Assembly: GCA_025060555.1 (NCBI GenBank)
Contig: JANXBC010000048.1
Span: 1-8,644 of the forward strand
Length of the DNA stretch: 8,644 nt
Source of the DNA: Candidatus Bipolaricaulota bacterium
GTDB lineage: Bacteria; Bipolaricaulota; Bipolaricaulia; Bipolaricaulales; Bipolaricaulaceae
Reading direction: 5' to 3'
A model generated the notes under the pieces. That model ran no database searches, was not told the DNA's origin, and saw only the letters and a program-made list of their open reading frames with translations. The position numbers and the translations under genes are program-made. Below are positions 1 through 5,818 of the stretch, one piece after another. Each line of letters begins with the position of its first letter. Within the stretch, counting starts at the first letter, position 1.

Positions 1-884
1 GGTTCTACCTCAACGAGGGCTACATCCTCCTTGGGGGGATCATCGAGAAGCTTTCCGGCCTCACCTACGCGGACTACGTGCGGAAAAGGATCCTTGCGCC
101 CCTGGGCATGACGGCCACCGGTTTTCTAGGCGAGGAGTTGCCGGAGCTCGCCACCCCTTACCTCGTGCCCGCGGAGGGCCAGCCCAAGCCGGGGAAGGTG
201 CGGCCCATCCCCATTGGGAGCGATGGGGCCCTGGTGAGCACCGTTTTGGATCTTGCTAAGTACCTGGGGATGTGGCTGCGGAGAGGCGCGCCCCTCCTGC
301 GACCGGAAAGCTACGCGGAGCTTGTGACCCCCAGGGTGCCCATCCCGGTGGAGCCTCGCTGGCCCGAGCCCGTGGGCCCCTCCGCCTATGCCCTTGGCCT
401 TTCCGTCCAAAGGTTCTTCGGCCGCACCCTCATCGGGCACGGGGGGAGCGTCCTCGTCTACACCGCGCACATCGGGTTCATCCCCGAGGAAGGGGTGGGC
501 GTGGCCGTCCTGGCCAACGGCTCCGGCTACCCCATGGCCCAGTTCGCCCAGGCCGCCCTCGCCTTCCTTTTGGGCGAGCCCCTAGAGAAGCTTCCCTTCG
601 TGCGCCTGGAGGCCCTGAGCGAGAAGGTCCTGGGGGTTTACGCGACCTATCGGGACACGATGCGGGCCACGCTGCGGCCGCGGGGCGGGACGGTGGAGCT
701 CGTGGTGGAGGACCGGGAGGCGCCCTTGATCGTGGTCCTGGCCCTCGAGGAGGTCGCGGAGGGCGAGGCCCGGTTCCGCGCTCTCTTGGGCGAACGTACC
801 CTGCCGGTGGTGGTGAAGCTGAAAGATCCTCCGGAGCTCCTTTATGAGCGGTACAAGCTGCGGCGGGTGGGCCCACTTGGGTAA
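1..884 (+). CDS. Serine hydrolase, beta-lactamase / class C penicillin-binding fold (3' part; start lies outside the window)
   Basis: The open frame starts at base 3 at the window edge and ends at TAA 882-884, leaving 293 visible residues. The first visible residues, FYLNEGYILLGGIIEKLSG, carry the Y-x-N motif (residues 2-4) and the helix typical of the beta-lactamase-related serine hydrolase family (class C beta-lactamases, esterases, D-aminopeptidases). RILAPLGMTATGF follows, as usual in this family. An H-G-G triad at residues 146-148 (bases 438-446) takes the place of the KTG motif, followed by the strand GVGVAVLANGSG. The nucleophile motif S-x-x-K must lie upstream and is not seen. The last ~95 residues look like a separate beta-rich C-terminal domain, as in DUF3471-like or Pab87-like members. 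Substrate is unknown: peptide, ester or amide hydrolysis are all possible, and antibiotic resistance should not be assumed. G/C-ending codons dominate. Confidence 0.9.
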   Translation, partial: FYLNEGYILLGGIIEKLSGLTYADYVRKRILAPLGMTATGFLGEELPELATPYLVPAEGQPKPGKVRPIPIGSDGALVSTVLDLAKYLGMWLRRGAPLLRPESYAELVTPRVPIPVEPRWPEPVGPSAYALGLSVQRFFGRTLIGHGGSVLVYTAHIGFIPEEGVGVAVLANGSGYPMAQFAQAALAFLLGEPLEKLPFVRLEALSEKVLGVYATYRDTMRATLRPRGGTVELVVEDREAPLIVVLALEEVAEGEARFRALLGERTLPVVVKLKDPPELLYERYKLRRVGPLG

Positions 885-893
885 GCCTTGGGG

Positions 894-1748
894 ATGCGGT
901 CGGCGGAGGCGGTGCGCGGGGCCTTGGCGCGGGCGGCGTATCTGGCCGCCCTGGCCCGGGATGCCGCGGGAACCGAAAAGGATAGGGTGGACCAAGCCCT
1001 TGCCCTTTTGGAGGAAGCTCGAGCTTGGCTCCCCCAGCCCCGGCGGGCCAAGGGGCCGCGGCCTCCCCGGCCGGAGGGGCGCGGGCCCGAGCTCCTTCTT
1101 TTTCGGGCTGTACAGGAACTGCGGGGCGTGCGCGGGCTCGTGGAAAAGGAGCTTCGCTCCCGCACTGTCCCCAGCGGTCTTTTTCGGGTGAAGGAGCTCC
1201 TGGAGGCCGCGAGGGCCCAGCTTAGGGAGGCCTGGCTGGCCTACCTCTACGCGCAGGGCCTCCCCTCCCACTTGAAACCCTGGCGTGCGTTTCCTTGGCT
1301 CGGAGGGCTTGTGTCTGCCTTCGTTTCTCTAGTGATGGGGTTCCTATCCGCCTATTTAAGGTTCGAGGGCAAAAACGGTGTGGATTGGCGAGCCGCGGTG
1401 TCCGTCCTTGCCTGGATTCAGGTGGTTCACTTTATGTTGGGACGCAGGGTTTATCGGCGAGGGAAGCTGAGCATAGTGCGCAAAGACGAGGTCTTCCGTC
1501 GCCTTTGGCCCTACGCCTTGGGGCTGCCTGCGCTTCCCGCCCTGGGGATCCTATTCCGGCCTGATCTCGCAAAGGTGTTTGGCCTTTTTTCCCTGGCCGG
1601 GCTCGCCGCCGCTTTGCCCTATATCATTCAGGCGGCAAGGCTCCTGTTTCTTTCGGGCGAAGCTCGGGTCCTCGTGTTGCCTCGGCTTTTCGTGGCTTTC
1701 TTGCCCCGCCTGGCCTCCTGGTCCGAGGAGCGGGTGTTCCTAAGCTAG
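894..1748 (+). CDS. Unrecognised membrane protein with soluble helical N-terminal half
   Basis: I do not recognise this 284-residue protein. ATG 894 is chosen as start; an in-frame TTG at 888 is the alternative, and neither has a clear Shine-Dalgarno. It begins 9 bases after the hydrolase stop, so translation is probably coupled. Residues 1-130 are hydrophilic and rich in Ala, Arg, Leu and Glu, reading as helices, possibly coiled coil (about 30-46 and 97-118). A Pro/Arg-rich linker lies at 47-63. Hydrophobic stretches at about 135-155, 164-183, 204-222 and 226-253 are likely membrane helices, with an amphipathic or fifth hydrophobic segment at 257-273. There is no signal peptide and no catalytic motif that I can identify. 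From about base 1290 the DNA is visibly less GC-rich than the N-terminal half. The position suggests co-expression with the hydrolase, but no function is inferred. Confidence 0.75.
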   Translation: MRSAEAVRGALARAAYLAALARDAAGTEKDRVDQALALLEEARAWLPQPRRAKGPRPPRPEGRGPELLLFRAVQELRGVRGLVEKELRSRTVPSGLFRVKELLEAARAQLREAWLAYLYAQGLPSHLKPWRAFPWLGGLVSAFVSLVMGFLSAYLRFEGKNGVDWRAAVSVLAWIQVVHFMLGRRVYRRGKLSIVRKDEVFRRLWPYALGLPALPALGILFRPDLAKVFGLFSLAGLAAALPYIIQAARLLFLSGEARVLVLPRLFVAFLPRLASWSEERVFLS

Positions 1749-1851
1749 CTTGGGAAGAGACCGCACGGCTTGCGAAAGCGGCGTAGGTGCCAAGACTCCT
1801 AACCGACCCCGGCCTATCGTCCAAAAAAAGCATCCCGTTTTGGGGAAGAAA

Positions 1852-1873
1852 GGCCTTCTGAGCAAGGTTTTTT
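1852..1873 (+). terminator. Weak candidate terminator after the membrane-protein gene
   Basis: GGCCTT (1852-1857) can pair with AAGGTT (1864-1869) using two G-U pairs around a six-base loop. A run of six T at 1868-1873 overlaps the right arm. The stem is short and marginal. It is the only T-tract with a dyad in 1749-1944, a stretch where I see no gene and no convincing promoter. A second dyad there, CCAAAA/TTTTGG at 1822-1827/1838-1843, has no T-tract. Confidence 0.25.
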
Positions 1874-1944
1874 CCAAGTGCAAAGCACCCGACTTTGAAC
1901 GGTTTCCCTTTCTGCTTCCGGACAGCGCTATACTCCCGGCTGTG

Positions 1945-1960
1945 TAGAAGTCGTTTCACA
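1945..1960 (-). repeat. IS terminal repeat (right end of the IS as encoded)
   Basis: TAGAAGTCGTTTCACA is an exact 16-base match to 2724-2739. The transposase pieces next to the two copies point in opposite directions, so these are the two terminal inverted repeats of one IS type, now in direct orientation after rearrangement. TA at the edge could be target-derived. Confidence 0.75.
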
Positions 1961-2461
1961 ATTAACTTTAAGCAGATGAGGATGCAGGCCGCGGTGACGA
2001 ACGCCGCGTAGACGGCAACCAGGCGTTCGTAGCGTACCAAAAGCTCTCGGAAGTTCCCTACCCAGACGAACGTCCACTCCATGCGCCACCGCTCCTTGTA
2101 CTCCGCGTCCCAGGTCTTGCGCCGTTCCGTGCGGTTCCTGCGAGGAGGGATGTAGGGGATCACCCCCTTGCGTCAAAATCAGGCTCGGAACTCGTCGCAG
2201 TTGTACCCCTTTTCGGCGATCCACCGCGGAGGGCGCTTCTGGGGGCGCCCCCGGCGACGCGGGACCCGCACTGCGCCCCGCGTGGCCTTGGCCAGCCGGA
2301 TCTCGGCTCGATCCGCCCTGGAGAGGACAAAACCAAGGGGAATCCCGTTGCCGTTGGTTACCAGCATCCGTTTCGCGCCCTTCCCCACTCCCCACCCTCG
2401 TCAGCCCGACCTCTTCGCCCCCCTTTTGGCTGGGACGAAGCTCTCGTCAAGGAAAACCAGG
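1960..2461 (-). pseudogene. IS5-family DDE transposase, C-terminal part, inactivated
   Basis: Reading leftward from 2461, pieces match the IS5-family pattern in order: VFLDESFVPAKRG (first catalytic Asp codon at 2446-2448), then GKGAKRMLVTNGNGIPLGF, then AEKGYNCDEF, then IPPRRNR, then RMEWTFVWVGNFRELLVRYE (catalytic Glu at 2077-2079). Damage is extensive. The frame shifts at least twice around 2390-2430. Two in-frame TGA stops lie at 2179-2181 and 2173-2175. The usual Asp-x-x-x-Tyr-Asp motif reads Glu-Lys-Gly-Tyr-Asn, so the second catalytic Asp is Asn (2200-2202). The natural stop near the element end is also lost, and the frame runs out through the terminal repeat. The N-terminal third is missing here; a matching N-terminal piece lies on the other strand at 2758-3027. 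It cannot make an active enzyme. Confidence 0.85.
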
Positions 2462-2462
2462 C

Positions 2463-2655
2463 TTGTCTAACCAGAGCGGAAGAGGAAGGAGATGCCCGCG
2501 GACTGCCAAGCTAGCTTACAGCGCGAACTTCGGCTTTCGAAGTCCTTCGAGCCTACGCGCGAAGGTAAGAAAGACACAAAGCATCCCCTACACCCAAGAA
2601 CCAGGACCGACAAGCCTTTCAAGCTTCGCCTCTTCTTCCACCTTTTTTGGATAAG
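2463..2655 (+). repeat. Diverged repeat copy A (related to 3046-3242)
   Basis: This stretch begins TTGTCTAAC immediately beside the inverted IS half and aligns with copy B at 3046-3242. The best part is 2529-2582 against 3105-3158. There GGCTT, AAGTCC, AAGG and AAAGC blocks line up with almost constant spacing, and most differences are C/T or G/A changes. A later block ends GACAAGCC (2609-2616) and matches 3197-3204. Copy A also has a degraded equivalent of the operon promoter, GATAAG in place of TATAAT near 2650. No convincing gene lies within it. The region between it and the next IS end (2656-2723) shows nothing I recognise. Confidence 0.5.
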
Positions 2656-2723
2656 ACGGGCTCAGGCGTGAGAAGGACGCGCCGCAGATGCTTTCCAAAA
2701 CTGGGGGTGCGGGAACTCACCCC

Positions 2724-2739
2724 TAGAAGTCGTTTCACA
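2724..2739 (+). repeat. IS terminal repeat (left end of the IS as encoded)
   Basis: TAGAAGTCGTTTCACA lies 18 bases upstream of the transposase ATG at 2758 and is identical to 1945-1960. The spacing is as expected for the transposase-proximal end of an IS5-like element. Confidence 0.75.
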
Positions 2740-2757
2740 GCTCCAAGCCCGGTTGCT

Positions 2758-3027
2758 ATGCTAAAGGCATGGCAAGAAGAGCTTACGGATGAACAGTGGA
2801 AAAGGATCGAGCCCATTTGGTCCCCTCAACCCCGCGTTGCGACCGGAAGGTGATCGAGGGGGTCCTGTACGTACTGGGCACGAGCTATTGATGCAGGTCA
2901 TGCCCCGGGGTGCGGGGTGCACGTCACGGTCCGGCGCAAGCTCCGCCGCTGGGAAAACGAAGGGGTCCGGGAATGGATCCGGCAAAAACGGTTGTGCACC
3001 CTAGGCGAACAGGGGAAGATTGGGTAG
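2758..3027 (+). pseudogene. IS5-family transposase, N-terminal part, frameshifted
   Basis: ATG 2758 opens MLKAWQEELTDEQWKRIEP, the usual start of IS5-type transposases (E-L-T-D-E-Q-W-x-x-I-x-P). The frame hits TGA at 2851-2853. The next conserved block, DRKVIEGVLYVLGT, lies in another frame from 2841, so bases of the usual R-P-P-x-D segment have been deleted. The original frame then resumes from about 2917 with VHVTVRRKLRRWENEGV and LGEQGKIG, ending at TAG 3025-3027. These blocks match the N-terminal helix-turn-helix-like part of the family, up to just before the first catalytic Asp. That Asp codon is absent here and is found in the inverted fragment at 2446-2448. Confidence 0.85.
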
Positions 3028-3045
3028 ACACGGGTTTTCCTGAGT

Positions 3046-3242
3046 TTGTCTAACAAAGGCTGTAAGAAGTGCCTCGAAGTGGCGACCTCAACCTACGGCT
3101 TGAGTTCCGGCTTCCAAAGTCCCGTAAGCTTATGTGCAAGGGCAAAAAGGCACGAAGCGCATAGCACACTACAAGAAGCACAGGGCCTCATCCTTAGACA
3201 AGCCCCTAAAACCTTGGCGGCTACTGCAGGCAGTGGTATAAT
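3046..3242 (+). repeat. Diverged repeat copy B, carrying the operon promoter
   Basis: This is the counterpart of 2463-2655. It begins TTGTCTAAC directly after the 5' IS half and includes GACAAGCC at 3197-3204. The segment 3046-3201 is bounded by TTGTCTAA and its exact reverse complement TTAGACAA (3194-3201), about 156 bp apart, like a small inverted-repeat-bounded element. In copy A the right arm is degraded to CCGACAA. No coding potential is convincing. The promoter for the sugar operon sits at its right end. Confidence 0.5.
3214..3242 (+). promoter_or_regulatory. Sigma70-type promoter of the sugar operon
   Basis: TTGGCG (3214-3219) and a perfect TATAAT (3237-3242) are separated by 17 bases. 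Transcription would begin near 3249, giving a leader of about 120 bases before the binding-protein start codon. It is the best promoter match I see upstream of the operon. Confidence 0.75.
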
Positions 3243-3248
3243 TTTGGT

Positions 3249-3372
3249 ACAAAGGATTTTGATTAAAACAAAAGGAGGTGGGAGCGGGAAAACACAACGG
3301 GGTAAATATCCAGTGGTGAGAGGGCGCTGGAGGACGGAGGTTGGTGTTTCGTATTCTTGGAGGTGAGGAAAG
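3249..3372 (+). promoter_or_regulatory. Operon 5' leader with orphan ribosome-binding-like site, small hairpin and true RBS
   Basis: The leader holds AAAGGAGGTG at 3271-3280 with no ATG, GTG or TTG at a usable distance downstream, so it looks like an orphan Shine-Dalgarno. A modest six-pair stem (CCAGTG 3310-3315 with CGCTGG 3325-3330, one G-U pair) follows. The real site, GGAGGTGA at 3359-3366, lies six bases before ATG 3373. I recognise no riboswitch class and no clear operator palindrome. Confidence 0.45.
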
Positions 3373-4854
3373 ATGCGAACAGGGATGATCATTGGCGTTG
3401 TTTGCCTTGTATTATTTGGGGCTGCTCTGGGCATGGCCCAGGCCAGGAAGTTCGAAGGCGTCACAATCACTGTGTTCACCCAGACTCCGCCGTACATTGC
3501 GAAACCTGTGATGATGTTCGCTCCTGACTGGGAACGCCTCACAGGGGCCAAAGTACGGCTGATCACAGCGCCGTGGGGAGAGCTTTATCCCAAGATGTAC
3601 TCTTCGTTCGCTCTCGGACAGGCTCTGTTTGATATCGTCATCATGCCGGCTGCGTGGCTGCCGGACTTCGCAGAAGCTGGGTTCCTCGTCCCCCTTGACG
3701 ATTTCATTAAGAAAGACCCTTACATCGAGTGGGAGGATATCCTCCCGGTGTATCGTGAACGCATTGTAAGCTGGGGCGGCAAGATTTATGCTGTGCCCAT
3801 GGATGGAGACTGTCACATCTTTTATTACCGAAAGGACGCGCTAGAAAACCCGGAGTACCAGGCCATGTTTAAAGCCAAATATGGTTATGACTTGCCCGTG
3901 CCACCGCGGACATGGAAGCAGGTACGGGACATTGCCGAGTTCTTCCATGGTTGGGACTGGGACGGCGACGGGATCATTAACTATGGCGTGGTCGAACCCA
4001 GGCGCTATGCGGGGCAGGCGGACTGGTGCTTCTTCTCCCGTACGGTCGGCTATGTCGCTCTGCCCGGCCAACCCGGAGGCCAATTCTTTGATCCCGTGAC
4101 CATGAAGCCTCGCATCAATTCCCCCGGCCACATCCGCGCACTCGAGGATTACGTAGAGATCATGAAGTTCGGAGTTCCCGGGATGATCAACATGGACTCC
4201 GGCGAGGTGCGCAGCGTGTTTGCCTCCGGTGTGGCCGCCATGGCCATCGACTGGGGCGACATCGGGGTCATCTCTGAGGTTGGGCCGGAGTCCAAGGTCA
4301 AGGGCAAGGTGGGCTACGCGATCCTGCCTGGCTCCTACGAGGTTTGGGACTTCGCCAAAGGCCAGTGGGTGACCCTGCCGGAGCCCAACCAGGCCGGCTA
4401 CCTGGCGTTCGGTGGGTGGGTGGCGGCGATCGACCGCAACAGCCGGAACATCGCGGCAGCTTACGACTTCATTTCTTATCTATCTCGCCCCGATAACAGC
4501 TACATTAGCGTTACCACCGCAGAAACTGGGTTTAACCCGTACCGGGCCTCCCACTTTGAGCGCCTGGCGGGGTGGATCGGGTTCGGGTTCAGCGCGGAGG
4601 CTGCAGAGGCTTACCTCAAAGCGATCCGCGAGACCATCGGACATCCCAACGTCCAGCCCGACCTGCGGATCCCCGGAGCGGCGAAGTACTTCGAGGCTCT
4701 GGATGCGCAACTTGCCCTTGTGGTCGCCGGCCAAAAGACCCCTAAAGAGGCCTTGGACGAGGTGGCCCGTATCTGGGAGCAGATCACCAATGAGTACGGT
4801 CGTGACGCTCAGCTCCGGGCGTACCGGCTTTCCCTGGGCCTGCCGGTCAGGTAA
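3373..4854 (+). CDS. ABC transporter extracellular carbohydrate-binding protein (family 1)
   Basis: This 493-residue protein captures a sugar outside the membrane and delivers it to the two permeases encoded next. A signal peptide covers residues 1-24 (basic start, hydrophobic IIGVVCLVLFGAALGM, then A-Q-A before R25). Cys11 lies inside the hydrophobic core without a lipobox, so signal peptidase I cleavage is expected rather than lipid anchoring. The body follows the SBP_bac_1 pattern: FDIVIMPAAWLPDFAEAGFLVPLDD, GKIYAVPMDGDCHIFYYRKD, then AAMAIDWGD and a late GGWVAAIDRNS segment near a closing helix-rich region. An Asp-rich loop at 195-203 (D-W-D-G-D-G-I-I-N) resembles an EF-hand calcium loop, a feature of some sugar-binding proteins. 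At 493 residues it is longer than the common 400-450. Start ATG 3373 has a strong RBS. Substrate is not determinable; the kinase downstream suggests a pentose, polyol or related sugar. Confidence 0.92.
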   Translation: MRTGMIIGVVCLVLFGAALGMAQARKFEGVTITVFTQTPPYIAKPVMMFAPDWERLTGAKVRLITAPWGELYPKMYSSFALGQALFDIVIMPAAWLPDFAEAGFLVPLDDFIKKDPYIEWEDILPVYRERIVSWGGKIYAVPMDGDCHIFYYRKDALENPEYQAMFKAKYGYDLPVPPRTWKQVRDIAEFFHGWDWDGDGIINYGVVEPRRYAGQADWCFFSRTVGYVALPGQPGGQFFDPVTMKPRINSPGHIRALEDYVEIMKFGVPGMINMDSGEVRSVFASGVAAMAIDWGDIGVISEVGPESKVKGKVGYAILPGSYEVWDFAKGQWVTLPEPNQAGYLAFGGWVAAIDRNSRNIAAAYDFISYLSRPDNSYISVTTAETGFNPYRASHFERLAGWIGFGFSAEAAEAYLKAIRETIGHPNVQPDLRIPGAAKYFEALDAQLALVVAGQKTPKEALDEVARIWEQITNEYGRDAQLRAYRLSLGLPVR

Positions 4855-4864
4855 AGAGCAGGGT

Positions 4865-4898
4865 GCGGGACCCCCAGGCGGTTGCCGCGGGGTCCCGC
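4865..4898 (+). promoter_or_regulatory. Strong intercistronic hairpin (attenuator or mRNA stabiliser)
   Basis: GCGGGACCCC (4865-4874) pairs perfectly with GGGGTCCCGC (4889-4898) around a 14-base loop that can itself fold (GGC/GCC). It is followed by TTCTTTGTT, only a weak T-tract. It sits between the binding-protein stop and the first permease start. Such hairpins typically cause partial termination or protect the upstream message, giving more binding protein than permease. Confidence 0.75.
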
Positions 4899-4915
4899 TT
4901 CTTTGTTCCTGTGTA

Positions 4916-4921
4916 GAGGAG
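4916..4921 (+). promoter_or_regulatory. Ribosome-binding site deciding the GTG start of permease 1
   Basis: GAGGAG ends five bases before GTG 4927. It fixes that start over an in-frame TTG at 4882, which lies inside the hairpin loop. Confidence 0.7.
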
Positions 4922-4926
4922 CACGT

Positions 4927-5814
4927 GTGATCGGTAAGGCCGCTCGGCGACAGGGTCGGTTGTTCCTCTCCCCTACAATTCTGTTGCTCCTGGCTTTCAC
5001 GCTTTTCCCCTTCCTGTTCACGCTCGCTTTGGTCTTCGGAGAAGCCCGGTTTGTTGGGGGAGGCTTGCAGATCGGATTCGTAGGGACAAGGAATTGGGCA
5101 CGCCTCTTTCAGGATGAACGCTTTTGGAATGCTCTAATGGTGACGCTTCGCATCGTTGCCGTAGCGGTGAGCCTTGAGTACTTACTGGGGTTAGGGCTGG
5201 CCCTGTTGGTGGACCGTAAAGTACGTGGTCAGAACTTCTTTCGCGTACTCTTCATCGTGCCCATGCTGCTCACCCCCATTGCGGTGGGTTACATGTGGCG
5301 GATGATCTTCGACGTAGGGCGGGGGCCGATCACCGGGGTCCTTCAGCGGCTGGGGGTATCGCCCGTGGGATGGCTCACTGATACCTCCGTAGCTATCTAT
5401 TCCATCGTGATCACCGACATTTGGCAATGGACCCCTTTCATGTTTCTCATCCTTTATGCGGCGCTTCAAGCTATCCCTCCTGATTACATCGAGGCGGCCA
5501 GGGTGGACGGGGCCTCCGGATGGCAAGTGTTTCGCCGGGTTATCTTGCCCCTTTTGGCTCCAGCCTCCATTGCGGCTATTCTGCTGCGGATGGTGGAGTG
5601 CTTTAAGATTGTGGACACCATCTACATTATGACCGGAGGGGGTCCGGGACGCAGCACGGAATCCATGACGCTTTTCGCCTATGCCATCGGCTTCCGGGCC
5701 TTTGACCTCGATTACGGGGCCACGATCGCTTTCAGTTTGTTCCTCACGTTGCTTGTAGCTGCAATGGTGTTTGTGAACATGACCCGACGGTTGCGGGACG
5801 TGCGGATGGAGTGA
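4927..5814 (+). CDS. Carbohydrate ABC transporter permease, MalF/UgpA-type
   Basis: This is a 295-residue inner-membrane subunit of a CUT1 importer. About six membrane helices are seen: residues 12-37, 68-95, 105-127, 156-183, 205-228 and 264-285. The cytoplasmic coupling motif E-A-A-x3-G is at 189-195 (EAARVDG), followed by RRVILPLLAP, which fits the permease consensus for docking the ATPase. YIMTGGGPGRST at 233-244 is the conserved periplasmic-loop sequence of MalF/UgpA/LacF-like partners. The GTG start is set by its RBS; the longer upstream frame would add a non-conserved N-terminus. It follows the intercistronic hairpin and ends four bases before the next gene. It should form a heterodimer with the following permease; no ATPase gene is in view. 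Confidence 0.92.
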   Translation: MIGKAARRQGRLFLSPTILLLLAFTLFPFLFTLALVFGEARFVGGGLQIGFVGTRNWARLFQDERFWNALMVTLRIVAVAVSLEYLLGLGLALLVDRKVRGQNFFRVLFIVPMLLTPIAVGYMWRMIFDVGRGPITGVLQRLGVSPVGWLTDTSVAIYSIVITDIWQWTPFMFLILYAALQAIPPDYIEAARVDGASGWQVFRRVILPLLAPASIAAILLRMVECFKIVDTIYIMTGGGPGRSTESMTLFAYAIGFRAFDLDYGATIAFSLFLTLLVAAMVFVNMTRRLRDVRME

Positions 5815-5818
5815 AGCG

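Larger units (their letters stand above)
1945..2462 (-). mobile_element. IS5-like insertion sequence remnant, 3' half (inverted)
   Basis: This is the transposase-3' half of an IS5-superfamily element read on the minus strand. The outer end carries the 16-bp sequence TAGAAGTCGTTTCACA at 1945-1960, which also begins the other IS fragment at 2724. The inner end breaks off just upstream of the first catalytic Asp codon of the transposase, at about 2451-2473. Together with 2724-3043 the two halves add up to roughly 0.84 kb, a normal length for a small IS5-type element. No target duplication can be identified because both visible outer ends are left ends on the plus strand. Confidence 0.8.
2724..3043 (+). 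mobile_element. IS5-like insertion sequence remnant, 5' half
   Basis: The fragment starts with the 16-bp terminal repeat at 2724-2739, runs through the transposase start and N-terminal coding sequence, and stops at about GGTTTTCC (3033-3040). That is the same point in the transposase at which the inverted 3' half begins. The halves are complementary, with only about 20 bases of overlap. Confidence 0.8.

Noticed and set aside
582..1271. Long minus-strand frames opposite the hydrolase and membrane-protein genes
   Set aside because: They are by-products of very high GC with few stop codons. The plus-strand frames carry the recognised motifs and codon bias.
1895..1934. TTGAAC and TATACT as a promoter before the IS remnant
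   Set aside because: The spacing of 28 bases is far too long and no gene follows on that strand.
1624..2163. Minus-strand frame of 179 codons taken as an intact gene
   Set aside because: Only its first part (down to about 1960) is the IS transposase C-terminus. The rest runs out of the element after loss of the natural stop and overlaps the membrane-protein gene antisense.
3046..3204. Repeat B as a structured RNA or tRNA-like gene
   Set aside because: Apart from the 8-base ends the two arms do not pair, and no cloverleaf or known RNA signature is visible.
3046..3366. Plus-strand 106-codon frame upstream of the binding protein
   Set aside because: It spans repeat B, the promoter and the leader, has no ribosome-binding site and resembles no protein. 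Its similarity to the 2463-2654 frame reflects the DNA repeat.
4882..4926. Upstream TTG start for permease 1
   Set aside because: It lies in the loop of the hairpin, has no ribosome-binding site and would add a non-conserved tail. GTG 4927 has GAGGAG at five bases.
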